Shown: in pieces, positions 6,585-14,291 of the stretch
Numbering within the stretch: the stretch's first letter is position 1
Layout of the letters: each line of letters starts with the position of its first letter
Assembly (NCBI GenBank): GCA_021771115.1
Contig: JAETPP010000009.1
Span: 1 to 37,789 of the forward strand
DNA length: 37,789 nt
From: Bacillota bacterium
GTDB taxonomy: Bacteria; Bacillota; Clostridia; Oscillospirales; Acutalibacteraceae
Direction of reading: 5' to 3'
Made by a program: the position numbers and the translations under genes
Notes under the pieces: generated by a model
What the model was told of the DNA's origin: nothing
Seen by the model: the letters and a program-made list of their open reading frames with translations, nothing else
Database searches by the model: none

Positions 6585-7268
6585 ATGGCAAAAGAAAAAC
6601 GTGGGGCAAAACGGAAGGGCTGGTTTTACGCGCTGGGGCAATTTCTGCTGCGGCTGTTCTACATTCCGGTGTACCGCATTCGGGTGACCGGCAGGGAAAA
6701 TATCCCGAAAGAGGGGCCGGTGCTGCTTTGCAGCAACCATGTGACCATGAAGGATCCGGTCATTTTGGGGATATCCCAGCGCCGCCAGGTGTTTTATATG
6801 GCCAAGGAAGAGCTGTTTCGAAACGGGTTTATCGGCGGCGTGCTTCGGGGGCTGGGGGCGTTCCCGGTCAAGCGGGGCAGCGGCGGCACGGACGCCCTGG
6901 AGGACGCTTACGCCCTTTTGGAGGAAAACGCCGTGGTGGGCGTGTTCATTGAGGGCACCCGCTCCAAAACCGGAGAGCTGCAAAGGCCCAAAACAGGGGC
7001 GGCGCTGCTGCATTACCGGACGAAGGCTCCGGTGGTGCCGGTGTGCATTACCGGCAGCGAAGGCGGAAGGCCCATTCCCTTCCGGCGGACTGAGATCCGC
7101 TTTGGAAAGCCCATTCCGGCCGAGGAGCTGCACATTCCGGATGAATCCAGCATGCAGCTGAGAAAGGCCAGCCGGATCATCATGGAGCGGATCGCTGCTC
7201 TGCGGGCGGATTCCCGGAAAGCCCTGGGGCTTCCCGAGCCTCAGCCGGAAGAAAAGGGGGAAGGCTGA
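6585..7268 (+). CDS. plsC: 1-acyl-sn-glycerol-3-phosphate acyltransferase
   Basis: 227 aa. It makes phosphatidic acid by acylating lysophosphatidic acid at the membrane. The catalytic HX4D motif is 'NHVTMKD' (H52, D57), the substrate-binding motif is 'FIEGTRSKTGE', and 'KAPVVPVCITG' is the fourth conserved block. A hydrophobic segment near residues 14-30 can associate with the membrane. The start is set at ATG 6585 behind GGGAGGGG; an in-frame TTG at 6543 would add 14 residues. One base separates its stop from the ispH-S1 TTG start, so the genes are likely co-translated. Confidence 0.92.
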   Translation: MAKEKRGAKRKGWFYALGQFLLRLFYIPVYRIRVTGRENIPKEGPVLLCSNHVTMKDPVILGISQRRQVFYMAKEELFRNGFIGGVLRGLGAFPVKRGSGGTDALEDAYALLEENAVVGVFIEGTRSKTGELQRPKTGAALLHYRTKAPVVPVCITGSEGGRPIPFRRTEIRFGKPIPAEELHIPDESSMQLRKASRIIMERIAALRADSRKALGLPEPQPEEKGEG

Positions 7269-7269
7269 T

Positions 7270-9348
7270 TTGCCGGTAACGGTTGCTGAGACCGCCGGGT
7301 TCTGCTTCGGCGTGGACCGGGCGGTCGATACAGTTTATGAGCTTTTGAAAAAAGGGGAAAAGGCCGCCACCCTGGGGCCTATCATACACAACCCCCAAAT
7401 TGTGGCGGACCTGGAAAGCCGGGGGGTAAAAATCGTGGAAAGCCCCCGGGAGGCCCCCCCGGGCTACACGCTGGTGATCCGCTCCCACGGGGTGCCGGAA
7501 CGGGTGGAAGCGGAAATCAGGGCGCTGGGAAGATCCTTTGTGGACGCCACCTGCCCCTTTGTGAAAAAGATCCACAATCTGGCCCGGCAGGCCGGGGAAG
7601 AGGGAAAAACCTTCCTGCTGTTCGGCGACCGGAACCACCCGGAGGTCCGGGGGATCATCGGGCACTGCGCAGGAGAATACTTTGTTGTGAAAAACAGGGA
7701 AGAACTGGAAAAGCTGCTGGAAAATAATTCTGATTTAGAAAAAAAGCCGCTGGTGATCGCCGCTCAGACCACTTTTCACACAGAAGAATGGGAAAATTGT
7801 TTGGAAACTCTGAAAAAAGTATGTACAAACGCCGCAGTTTTTGCTACAATATGTAATGCAACTGCGAAGCGGCAAAAGGAAGCCAGGGCCCTTGCCATGA
7901 AGTGCGACCGAATGGTCGTGATCGGCGGCAGGGACAGCTCCAACACAGCGAAGCTGCGGGATATCTGCGCACAATACTGCGAAACGTATCTCGTGGAAAC
8001 CGCGGACGAGCTGCCGGCTTTTCCCACCGGGCTCCGCGTTGGCATCACCGCGGGGGCTTCCACGCCCGCAAGCATTATAAAGGAGGTACTTGTTACCATG
8101 GCAGAAGTGAACAGCAATGAGCAAAATTTTGAGGAGATGCTTGAGGAATCCCTCAAAAGCTTAAATACAGACGAAAAGGTACACGGTGTTGTCGTGGGGA
8201 TCTCTCCCACGGAAGTGTATGTGGACGTCGGAAGGAAGCAGGCAGGCTTTATCCCCGCGGCGGAGCTCTCCAACGATCCCGCCGTTCGCCCGGAAGATGT
8301 GGTGAAGCTGGGCGATGAGATGGAGCTTCTCATCATGAAGACCAACGACCAGGAAGGCACCATCATGCTTTCCAAGCGCCGCGTGGACGCCATGCGGGGC
8401 TGGGACGATATCGAGAAGGCCCAGGAATCCGGCGAGGTGCTGGAGGGCAAGGTCATTGAGGTGGTCAAGGGCGGCGTGATCGTTCTGAAGGACGCCATGC
8501 GCATCTTTGTTCCCGCTTCTCAGGCCACCGCTTCCAGAGGGGAAGAGCTGGAGCCCCTGAAGGGCCAGGAGGTCAAGTTCCGCATTATCGAAGTAAACCG
8601 CCAGCGCCGCCGGGCCGTGGGCTCTATCCGCAGCGTGCTCCGGGATGAGCGCAAGGCTCAGCAGGAGAAGTTCTGGGAGACCATTGAAGAGGGCCAGCAG
8701 TTTACCGGCAAGGTAAAGTCTTTGACCAGCTTCGGCGCTTTTGTGGATCTGGGCGGCGTGGACGGCATGGTCCACATTTCCGAGCTTTCCTGGAACCGGG
8801 TGCGCCATCCCAGCGAGGTGGTGAATGTAGGCGATACCGTAACGGTGTACATCAAGAGCCTGGATCGGGAGAACAACAAGATCTCTCTGGGCTACAAGCG
8901 CCCGGAGGACAACCCCTGGGTCAAGCTGGAGCAGGAGTATCCCGTAGGCACCGTATGTGAGGCCAAGGTCGTGGGCATGACCCAGTTCGGCGCATTCGCC
9001 AGCGTGATCCCCGGCATTGACGGCCTGATCCATATTTCCCAGATCGCCGATCACCGCATTGAAAAGCCCCAGGATGTTCTGAAGGTTGGAGATACCGTAA
9101 CGGTGAAGATCACCGAGATCGATTTTGACCGCCACCGGGTTTCCCTTTCCATCCGCGCTCTGCTGGAGGAGCAGCAGGCCGCCGCTGATGAGGCCGCTGC
9201 CGCCGCCCCTGCGGAGGAGGTAGTGTATGTGGCCGGTGAGGAAGCTCCCGCCGAGGCGGTACAGGAGCCGGTTTCTGAAGAGGCCGCGCCGGAGGAAGCC
9301 GCTGCGGAAGAGACCACAGCAGAAGAGGAAGCTCCCGCTGAGGAATGA
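7270..9348 (+). CDS. ispH: Fused IspH (HMBPP reductase) and S1-domain RNA-binding protein
   Basis: 692 aa. Residues ~1-272 are IspH, the last enzyme of the MEP isoprenoid pathway, which reduces HMBPP to IPP and DMAPP. The three [4Fe-4S] cysteines are C12, C95 and C195; H40, H73 and H123 and the 'GAST' motif are also present. Residues ~300-640 hold four S1 repeats (best: 'GKVKSLTSFGAFVDLGGVDGMVHISEL' and 'GAFASVIPGIDGLIHISQI'). The tail is a low-complexity Ala/Glu stretch. This fusion is known in clostridia. The start is TTG, right after plsC. An in-frame ATG at 8098 (residue 277) sits behind a perfect AAGGAGGT, so a free S1 protein may also be made. Confidence 0.94.
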   Translation: MPVTVAETAGFCFGVDRAVDTVYELLKKGEKAATLGPIIHNPQIVADLESRGVKIVESPREAPPGYTLVIRSHGVPERVEAEIRALGRSFVDATCPFVKKIHNLARQAGEEGKTFLLFGDRNHPEVRGIIGHCAGEYFVVKNREELEKLLENNSDLEKKPLVIAAQTTFHTEEWENCLETLKKVCTNAAVFATICNATAKRQKEARALAMKCDRMVVIGGRDSSNTAKLRDICAQYCETYLVETADELPAFPTGLRVGITAGASTPASIIKEVLVTMAEVNSNEQNFEEMLEESLKSLNTDEKVHGVVVGISPTEVYVDVGRKQAGFIPAAELSNDPAVRPEDVVKLGDEMELLIMKTNDQEGTIMLSKRRVDAMRGWDDIEKAQESGEVLEGKVIEVVKGGVIVLKDAMRIFVPASQATASRGEELEPLKGQEVKFRIIEVNRQRRRAVGSIRSVLRDERKAQQEKFWETIEEGQQFTGKVKSLTSFGAFVDLGGVDGMVHISELSWNRVRHPSEVVNVGDTVTVYIKSLDRENNKISLGYKRPEDNPWVKLEQEYPVGTVCEAKVVGMTQFGAFASVIPGIDGLIHISQIADHRIEKPQDVLKVGDTVTVKITEIDFDRHRVSLSIRALLEEQQAAADEAAAAAPAEEVVYVAGEEAPAEAVQEPVSEEAAPEEAAAEETTAEEEAPAEE
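8080..8100 (+). promoter_or_regulatory. Internal Shine-Dalgarno and in-frame ATG within ispH-S1
   Basis: AAGGAGGT (8080-8087) precedes an in-frame ATG (8098-8100) by ten bases, exactly at the IspH/S1 junction. The S1 part then begins MAEVNSNEQNFEEM, like a stand-alone ribosomal S1-type protein. The primary start of the fusion is a TTG, so the internal site may be the stronger one. Confidence 0.6.
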
Positions 9349-9372
9349 TCTGAAAACACAGCGCGGGGCGGA

Positions 9373-9419
9373 AAAAGGGCCGGAATAGAGAGTATTCCGG
9401 TACTCCCGCCGGGCCTTTT
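9373..9419 (+). terminator. Structured terminator-like region after ispH-S1
   Basis: An 8-bp stem CCGGAATA / TATTCCGG (9380-9387 and 9393-9400) is nested between AAAAGG and CCTTTT, forming an imperfect outer stem with a short T run. Termination is plausible but the structure is imperfect. Confidence 0.45.
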
Positions 9420-9568
9420 CAGACAGCACCGCAGGAAAAGCTGCGCTGCCTGAAAAGGAAGCCGGGGGAGTTTTCCTTTGATTGCCCTCCGCTTTACAGA
9501 AAAGTAAAAAATCTTGGCTGTTCGAAAGGTCCTTCCGAAGCGGGCGGCCAAATTGGAGGCAAAGACCC

Positions 9569-11947
9569 ATGAAGCGAGTAAAGAAACCTGTCTTTTTTGT
9601 CGTGCTGATTTTGATTGCCGCACTGGTGTATACGTCTCTGTTCGGCGTATACGGACAGAACGGCGATTTCAAAACCACGATGATCAAAGGGGCGGGAGAT
9701 ATCCGTTGGGGTATCGATATCCGCGGCGGTGTGGAGGCCACCTTCAGCCCGGCCGGAGAGGTAAAGGCCACCGGCGAGCAGCTGAGCGCCGCCAAGGAGA
9801 TCGTGGAGACCCGTATGGTGTCTCAGAACATCACAGACTATGAGCTGTATACCGATGAAGCCAACAACCGCATTATCGTGCGCTTCCCCTGGAAGAGCGA
9901 TGAAACGGATTTTGACCCGGAAAAGGCTATAAACGAGCTTTCCGCCACCGCCCTTTTGACCTTCCGGGAAGGCGGAGAGTATGCGGATATGGGGTACGAT
10001 GAAAACGGCAACCCCGTGTATAAGACCCCTGCCGGAACCACAGCGGAAAACATTATTTTAGAGGGCGCCGAGGTAGTCAGCGCCAAGCCCGCCGTGAACC
10101 AGAACCAGGAGACCGGCGCCACCCAGTACGTGGTGTCCCTGGAGCTCAGTGATGAGGGCGCTCAGAAATTCGCTGAGGCCACAGAGCGGCTGCAGGGCCA
10201 GACCATTTCTATCTGGATGGACGAGGTGCGGCTTTCCGCGCCTACGGTAAACGCCGTGATCTCTGACGGCAAGTGCGTGATTGAAGGCAACTTTACCAGT
10301 GAGTCCGCCACTCAGCTGGCGGCGCAGATCCAGGCGGGCGCTCTGCCCTTTGCCCTGGAGACCTCGAACTTCAACGCCCTGGCTCCCACCCTGGGTTCTC
10401 AGGCGCTGGACGCCATGCTGCTGGCGGGAATTATCGCCTTTATCGTCATCGCTGTTTTGATGATCGTGTGCTTCCGGCTGCCCGGTGTGGTGGCCGTGAT
10501 CAGCCTGGCGGGCCAGATGGGCCTGGTATTCGCGGCTGTTTCCGGGTTCTTCCCCGATATGAACTCCTTTACCATGACCCTGCCCGGCATTGCGGGTATC
10601 ATCCTTTCCATCGGCATTGGCGTGGACGCCAACGTGATCACCGCCAGCCGTGTCCGGGAAGAGCTGAGAAACGGCAAAACTCTGGACGGTGCTTTGCAGA
10701 AGGGCTTCCAGAGCAGCTTCTGGGCTATTTTTGACGGCAACATCACCACCGCCATTGTGGCGATCATGCTGATGGGCGTGTTCGGCCCCAGCAATATCCT
10801 GTCCATGATCTTTGGCGAGTCCACCACAGGCTCTATCTTCTCCTTCGGCTATACCCTGCTGATCGGCATTGTCGCCAACTTCATCATGGGCGTGCTTGCC
10901 ACCAGGCTGATGACCCTGTCCCTGGCGGGCTTCAAGTGCCTGCATAAGCGCTGGCTCTTCGGCGGCTCCAAGGAGGACGAACAGCCGGAGGCCGGGAAGA
11001 AAGCCCTGAAGATCGATTTCTATGGAAAGAAAAAGATCTATTTCATGATCTCCATCGTGCTCATTGCAGTGGGCGTGATCGCCAGCGTAGTGGTTGGCCC
11101 CAAGCTGGATATCCAGTTTGCCGGCGGCGCGATGATCCGCTATTCCGTGGAGGGAGAAGATGTTTCCCCCGATGAGATCCAGTCCATCGTGAAGGATAAG
11201 CTGAATAAGGACTGCTCCGTGGCGGTGAACCAGGATATCAATTCCGACGCGAAGCATGTGACTATTTCCTTCTCCGGCAACCAGAGCATGACGCCGGACG
11301 AGCAGACCGAGGTGGCCACCACCCTGAGCGAAGCCTTTGACGAGGCGAACTTCACCCTGCTAGAGTCCAACTCGGTAGACGCCACCATGGGCGCAAAGTT
11401 CTTCCAAAAATGTTTGGTGTGCTTTGCCATTACGGCAGTGCTGCTGCTGGTGTATATCGCCCTGCGCTTCCAGAAGATTGGCGGCCTTTCCGCAGGCGTT
11501 ACCGCCATTGTGGCCCTGCTCCACGATATTCTGATCTCCTTCTGTGTCTTTGTGATCTTCGGCATGGCCATAAACGATATCTTCATCGCCGTGGTCCTGA
11601 CGATCCTGGGTTATTCGCTGAACAGCACCATCGTCATTTACGACCGTGTCCGTGAAAACAAGCGGAAGATGGGCCCCCGGACAAGCTACACCGAGATCAT
11701 GAACGTCAGCCTGAACCAGACTCTGAGCCGCACGCTGCTCACCTCCATTACCACCTTCCTGGCTTTGCTGGTGGTGTGCGTTGTGGCAATGCTTTACGGG
11801 ATCAGCAGCGTGGTATCCTTCGCCCTGCCCATGATCGCGGGCGTTGTGGCCGGCTGCTTCTCCTCTCAGTGCATCGCGCCCTGCCTCTTCGGTTTTTGGC
11901 AGATCCGCAAGCGGGAAAAGATGAATACCGCGAAGGCAAAGAAATAA
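9569..11947 (+). CDS. secDF: Fused protein translocase subunit SecDF
   Basis: 792 aa. SecD and SecF are joined, as in many Firmicutes; the protein uses the ion gradient to pull exported proteins from the SecYEG channel. TM1 is near residues 6-26 ('PVFFVVLILIAALVYTSLF'). The SecD D1 motif is 'RWGIDIRGGVEATF' and the D4/D5 blocks are around 'IGIGVDANVITASRVREEL'. The SecF half begins after a charged linker near residue 480 ('IDFYGKKKIYFMISIVLIAVG', 'IQFAGGAMIRY', 'YSLNSTIVIYDRVREN'). I set the start at ATG 9569 behind TTGGAGGC; the in-frame upstream extension of 29 residues is basic and unlike the family. Confidence 0.94.
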   Translation: MKRVKKPVFFVVLILIAALVYTSLFGVYGQNGDFKTTMIKGAGDIRWGIDIRGGVEATFSPAGEVKATGEQLSAAKEIVETRMVSQNITDYELYTDEANNRIIVRFPWKSDETDFDPEKAINELSATALLTFREGGEYADMGYDENGNPVYKTPAGTTAENIILEGAEVVSAKPAVNQNQETGATQYVVSLELSDEGAQKFAEATERLQGQTISIWMDEVRLSAPTVNAVISDGKCVIEGNFTSESATQLAAQIQAGALPFALETSNFNALAPTLGSQALDAMLLAGIIAFIVIAVLMIVCFRLPGVVAVISLAGQMGLVFAAVSGFFPDMNSFTMTLPGIAGIILSIGIGVDANVITASRVREELRNGKTLDGALQKGFQSSFWAIFDGNITTAIVAIMLMGVFGPSNILSMIFGESTTGSIFSFGYTLLIGIVANFIMGVLATRLMTLSLAGFKCLHKRWLFGGSKEDEQPEAGKKALKIDFYGKKKIYFMISIVLIAVGVIASVVVGPKLDIQFAGGAMIRYSVEGEDVSPDEIQSIVKDKLNKDCSVAVNQDINSDAKHVTISFSGNQSMTPDEQTEVATTLSEAFDEANFTLLESNSVDATMGAKFFQKCLVCFAITAVLLLVYIALRFQKIGGLSAGVTAIVALLHDILISFCVFVIFGMAINDIFIAVVLTILGYSLNSTIVIYDRVRENKRKMGPRTSYTEIMNVSLNQTLSRTLLTSITTFLALLVVCVVAMLYGISSVVSFALPMIAGVVAGCFSSQCIAPCLFGFWQIRKREKMNTAKAKK

Positions 11948-11981
11948 AAAACTGAGAAATAAGAAACAGAGGCACACTTCT

Positions 11982-12016
11982 GAGGCACACTTCCTTTATA
12001 AGGAAGTGTGCCTCTG
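11982..12016 (+). terminator. Terminator hairpin after secDF
   Basis: A perfect 15-bp stem (11982-11996 and 12000-12014) with a TAT loop, then TGTTATATT. The first arm sequence GAGGCACACTTC also occurs once directly before (11969-11980), a direct duplication. Confidence 0.7.
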
Positions 12017-12190
12017 TTATATTCGGCTACGCCGAGTGATATTGCTTTGCAGTGATATTGCTTCGCAGTGGTATTCGGCTGCGCCGAGTTTATTAAAAAC
12101 TTTCCGCAGGAAAATACCACTGCAAACGAAGTTTGCAATACCACTTTCCGATAGGAAAATATCACTCCAAGCGCAGTTTGGAATATCACT
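12017..12190. repeat. Array of about eight mini-hairpins separated by AGTGRTAT / ATAYCACT
   Basis: Short palindromes follow one another: TCGGCTACGCCGA, TGCTTTGCA, TGCTTCGCA, TCGGCTGCGCCGA, TTTCCGCAGGAAA, TGCAAACGAAGTTTGCA, TTTCCGATAGGAAA and CCAAGCGCAGTTTGG. In the first half they are separated by AGTGATAT or AGTGGTAT; in the second half by the reverse complements ATACCACT or ATATCACT. The whole array can therefore fold back on itself. No protein is encoded. Confidence 0.75.
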
Positions 12191-12193
12191 GCC

Positions 12194-12676
12194 CTACCTT
12201 ATCACTCCGCAGGCGATCATTTTGCCCGCGTTGCCGGAGGGCTGAGAGGTAAAATTATCGGGAGAAGCGTGAAGAATGACAGTGCGGCCCAGAATATCCC
12301 GGATCGTGAAGCGGGAGGCAAGAAAAACCGACCAGGCATAACCATTTTTCGCAAAGAGCGGCGGCAGGTCTCCCATATGCTCCGGATGGGGAGAGGCGGA
12401 GGGGTTCAGGTGGCCGTCCGCATCGGCAAACTCCATTTCCTCCGTTCCCGTGCAGCTTTTCCCGCTGTGGATATGAAACCCGAAAATGCCCGAGGGATTT
12501 TCTTCCCGGGAGGGCAGGCCCCAAACCTCTGTTAAAACCAGTACGCCCGCCTGAGTCTGAAAAAATTTTACGCAGCCTAAAAGCCGGGGATGGTCCCGCC
12601 CGCCCCGAATTGCCGCCCAGGCGTTGGCCCGGCGGCCCAGCCTGTGGCAAAAGGCCTGTGTGTTGCTGTTGATCAT
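12194..12676 (-). CDS. sodC: Copper/zinc superoxide dismutase family protein
   Basis: 160 aa. All metal ligands align: H68 and H70 ('FGFHIHSGKSC'), H89 ('GHLNP'), H97, H100 and D103 ('HPEHMGDLP'), and H136 ('VILHASPD'). The disulfide cysteines C75 and C156 and the 'SQPSGNAG...IACGVI' ending are present. The active-site arginine of classical Cu/Zn SODs (in 'GNAGSRLACG') aligns with Met153, so dismutase rate may be altered. No signal peptide is visible, so it seems cytoplasmic, which is unusual for bacterial SodC but common for this clostridial type. The ATG at 12676 has a close GGTGAGG; no better start is visible. Confidence 0.85.
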   Translation of the reverse strand: MINSNTQAFCHRLGRRANAWAAIRGGRDHPRLLGCVKFFQTQAGVLVLTEVWGLPSREENPSGIFGFHIHSGKSCTGTEEMEFADADGHLNPSASPHPEHMGDLPPLFAKNGYAWSVFLASRFTIRDILGRTVILHASPDNFTSQPSGNAGKMIACGVIR

Positions 12677-12702
12677 TGCCTCACCATCTTTCCCAAATCT
12701 GG

Positions 12703-12725
12703 AGCCGGAGTCAAAGGCTCCGGCT
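12703..12725. other. Hairpin upstream of the SOD gene
   Basis: An 8-bp GC-rich stem AGCCGGAG / CTCCGGCT with a seven-base loop. It would lie in the SOD 5' leader on the minus strand; there is no T tract in that direction. Its role is unknown. Confidence 0.4.
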
Positions 12726-12892
12726 TCATTTTATGCGCGGCTTTTCCGCAATACTACCGCCGGACAATGCTGTTTTTCTATAAAAAAAGACTGTTTGGGA
12801 TTTTTTGGAGCAGCGGAAGGCTCATAATTTTTTCCGCCCGGCAAATTCTAAAAGGGAAGAAAATTCTGCGGGAAAGGAAAGTGAGCGCGGCA

Positions 12893-13195
12893 ATGAGCAA
12901 GAAAAAGAAACCGATCGCATATCACGAGCACGACACGCCGAAGGAGGGAATGTTTCCCGATCTGTCCAGCGTGGCTTCCGCCACGGAATGCACCGGCCTG
13001 ATGTACAAGGTACCGATGGACGGCGAAGAGTGGGAATCCTATCAGGAGCTTTCCTCCATGGAGATCCCAAGGGTGGAGGAAGAGGCGGAGGAGCTTTTGC
13101 AGCAGAGGCTGCACCACGCCGAAACCCCGAAGGAAACGGGAAAAGCAGTGGAAGAGACCGGAGGCGAATACAGCCCCAGGCACATGAAGAAATGA
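12893..13195 (+). CDS. Small acidic protein of unknown function
   Basis: 100 aa, not recognised. It begins with a lysine run (MSKKKKPIAYHEHDTP) followed by an acidic, glutamate-rich body ('VEEEAEELLQQRLHHAETPKETGKAVEE'), with no membrane span. It resembles short DUF-type proteins of clostridia in composition only. ATG 12893 is chosen with GGAAAGGAAA about a dozen bases upstream; an in-frame GTG at 12881 is too close to that site. A strong terminator follows the stop directly, which supports it being a real transcription unit. Confidence 0.6.
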   Translation: MSKKKKPIAYHEHDTPKEGMFPDLSSVASATECTGLMYKVPMDGEEWESYQELSSMEIPRVEEEAEELLQQRLHHAETPKETGKAVEETGGEYSPRHMKK

Positions 13196-13236
13196 AAAAA
13201 GGCGGGCAGGGAGAGAAGGCTCCCTGCCCGCCTTTT
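13196..13236 (+). terminator. Strong rho-independent terminator
   Basis: A perfect 13-bp GC-rich stem (13201-13213 and 13220-13232), preceded by A6 and followed by TTTT, starting directly after the stop codon of the 100-aa gene. Confidence 0.9.
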
Positions 13237-13303
13237 CGTTGACAAAGGATATAAGGGCAAGGTAAAATGAAGTATATGTAAATCGAGGCGAGAGCGGGTA
13301 GTG

Positions 13304-13572
13304 AGCTAAATTGGAATTTAGCGTGCTAGTTGTTAGTCGTTAGATGTTAGTTGTTAGAGAAGAACAAGGGTTCCAACCTGTTATCCTGACTCCCCTCCTG
13401 TGTCATCCTGAACGAAGTGAAGGATCTCGTCCTTTGTCATTTTTTGCGAAATTCAAGAACGAGATCCTTCGTCGCTACGCTCCTCAGGATGACAGACAGG
13501 GGCCGATGCTATTTTCTAACAACTAACTACTCACAACTAACAACTAGTTCGCTAAACTATAATTTACCCTTT
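13304..13572. repeat. Foldback repeat element, class B copy 2
   Basis: About 270 bp with inverted ends: 'gctaaattggaattta' plus 'ctagttgttagtcgttag' at the left, and 'taactactcacaactaacaa' plus 'cgctaaactataattta' at the right. Inside are two facing copies of the 'tgtcatcctgaacgaagtga...ggatctcg' block (about 13401-13430 and 13460-13493). This palindromic layout is typical of non-autonomous miniature elements. No gene is supported in it. Confidence 0.75.
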
Positions 13573-13657
13573 GTCCCCTTTGGGCGCTGTGAGAGAAAAA
13601 GTCCTTCCACAACCTTATACGATGGATGGAAAAACTTATAAATGGAGGTACATAACG

Positions 13658-14290
13658 ATGTCGATCAAAATCAAATGGCTGGGCCACTCCTGCTTTGCGG
13701 TGGAATGTGAGGGGTACAAGATCGTTTTAGACCCCTTTGAGCCGGGCAGTGTGCCGGGGCTTCTGCCGGTGGAGGAAGAGGCCGATCTGGTGCTGTGCAG
13801 CCACGAGCATTTCGACCACAACTACCGGGCGGGGGTAGTCGTTTCCGAGCAGCCCAGGGAAAATCCCTTCCGGGTGACGGCGCTTTCCTCCTATCACGAC
13901 GATCAGCAAGGGGCGCTCCGGGGCAAAAATACGATCTTCCTGTTGGAAGCCGAGAATATGAAAATCGCTCATTTTGGGGATATCGGCTGTATGCCCGAAG
14001 AACCGGTGCTCCAGAAGCTGCGGGGCGCGGACGCTGTGATGATCCCTGTGGGCGGGCACTACACGGTAGACGCCCCGGGGGCAAAGGCCATTCTGGATGA
14101 GGTAAGGCCCCGGGTGGTGATCCCCATGCACTACCGGTCGGAAGCATTCGGCTTCGATGTGCTGAGCACACTGGAGGATTTCTTAAAGCTATGCGGCCCC
14201 GGGGTTCGTTTCGGTGGTACCTCCCTGGAACTCACGCCGGAAACGCCCCGGCAGGTTGCGGTGCTTTCCTGCCCGGTGGAGGAAAAATAA
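13658..14290 (+). CDS. MBL-fold metallo-hydrolase
   Basis: 210 aa. The metallo-beta-lactamase fold motif is 'CSHEHFDHNY' (HxHxDH), preceded by 'WLGHSCFAVECEGYKIVLDPF' and followed by 'FGDIGCMPEE', 'VGGHYTVD' and 'VIPMHYRSE'. This arrangement fits the UPF0173/UlaG-like branch of MBL hydrolases; the substrate is unknown. I choose ATG 13658 with GGAGG nine bases upstream; the longer frame back to 13571 lies in repeat sequence. The next gene (GH29) starts one base after its stop, so the two form an operon, perhaps acting on sugar-derived compounds. Confidence 0.88.
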   Translation: MSIKIKWLGHSCFAVECEGYKIVLDPFEPGSVPGLLPVEEEADLVLCSHEHFDHNYRAGVVVSEQPRENPFRVTALSSYHDDQQGALRGKNTIFLLEAENMKIAHFGDIGCMPEEPVLQKLRGADAVMIPVGGHYTVDAPGAKAILDEVRPRVVIPMHYRSEAFGFDVLSTLEDFLKLCGPGVRFGGTSLELTPETPRQVAVLSCPVEEK

Positions 14291-14291
14291 A

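Noticed and set aside
8161-9795. 544-codon minus-strand open frame opposite the S1 domains and secDF start
   Set aside because: Spans an intergenic terminator region and two genes, with low-complexity composition mirrored from the S1 repeats; a shadow.
10058-11257. 399-codon minus-strand frame inside secDF
   Set aside because: His/Gly/Gln-rich translation typical of an antisense frame; SecDF is unmistakable on the plus strand.
12017-12190. CRISPR array
   Set aside because: The spacers between motifs are constant and the palindromes differ, unit length is about 20 bases, and no cas gene is present.
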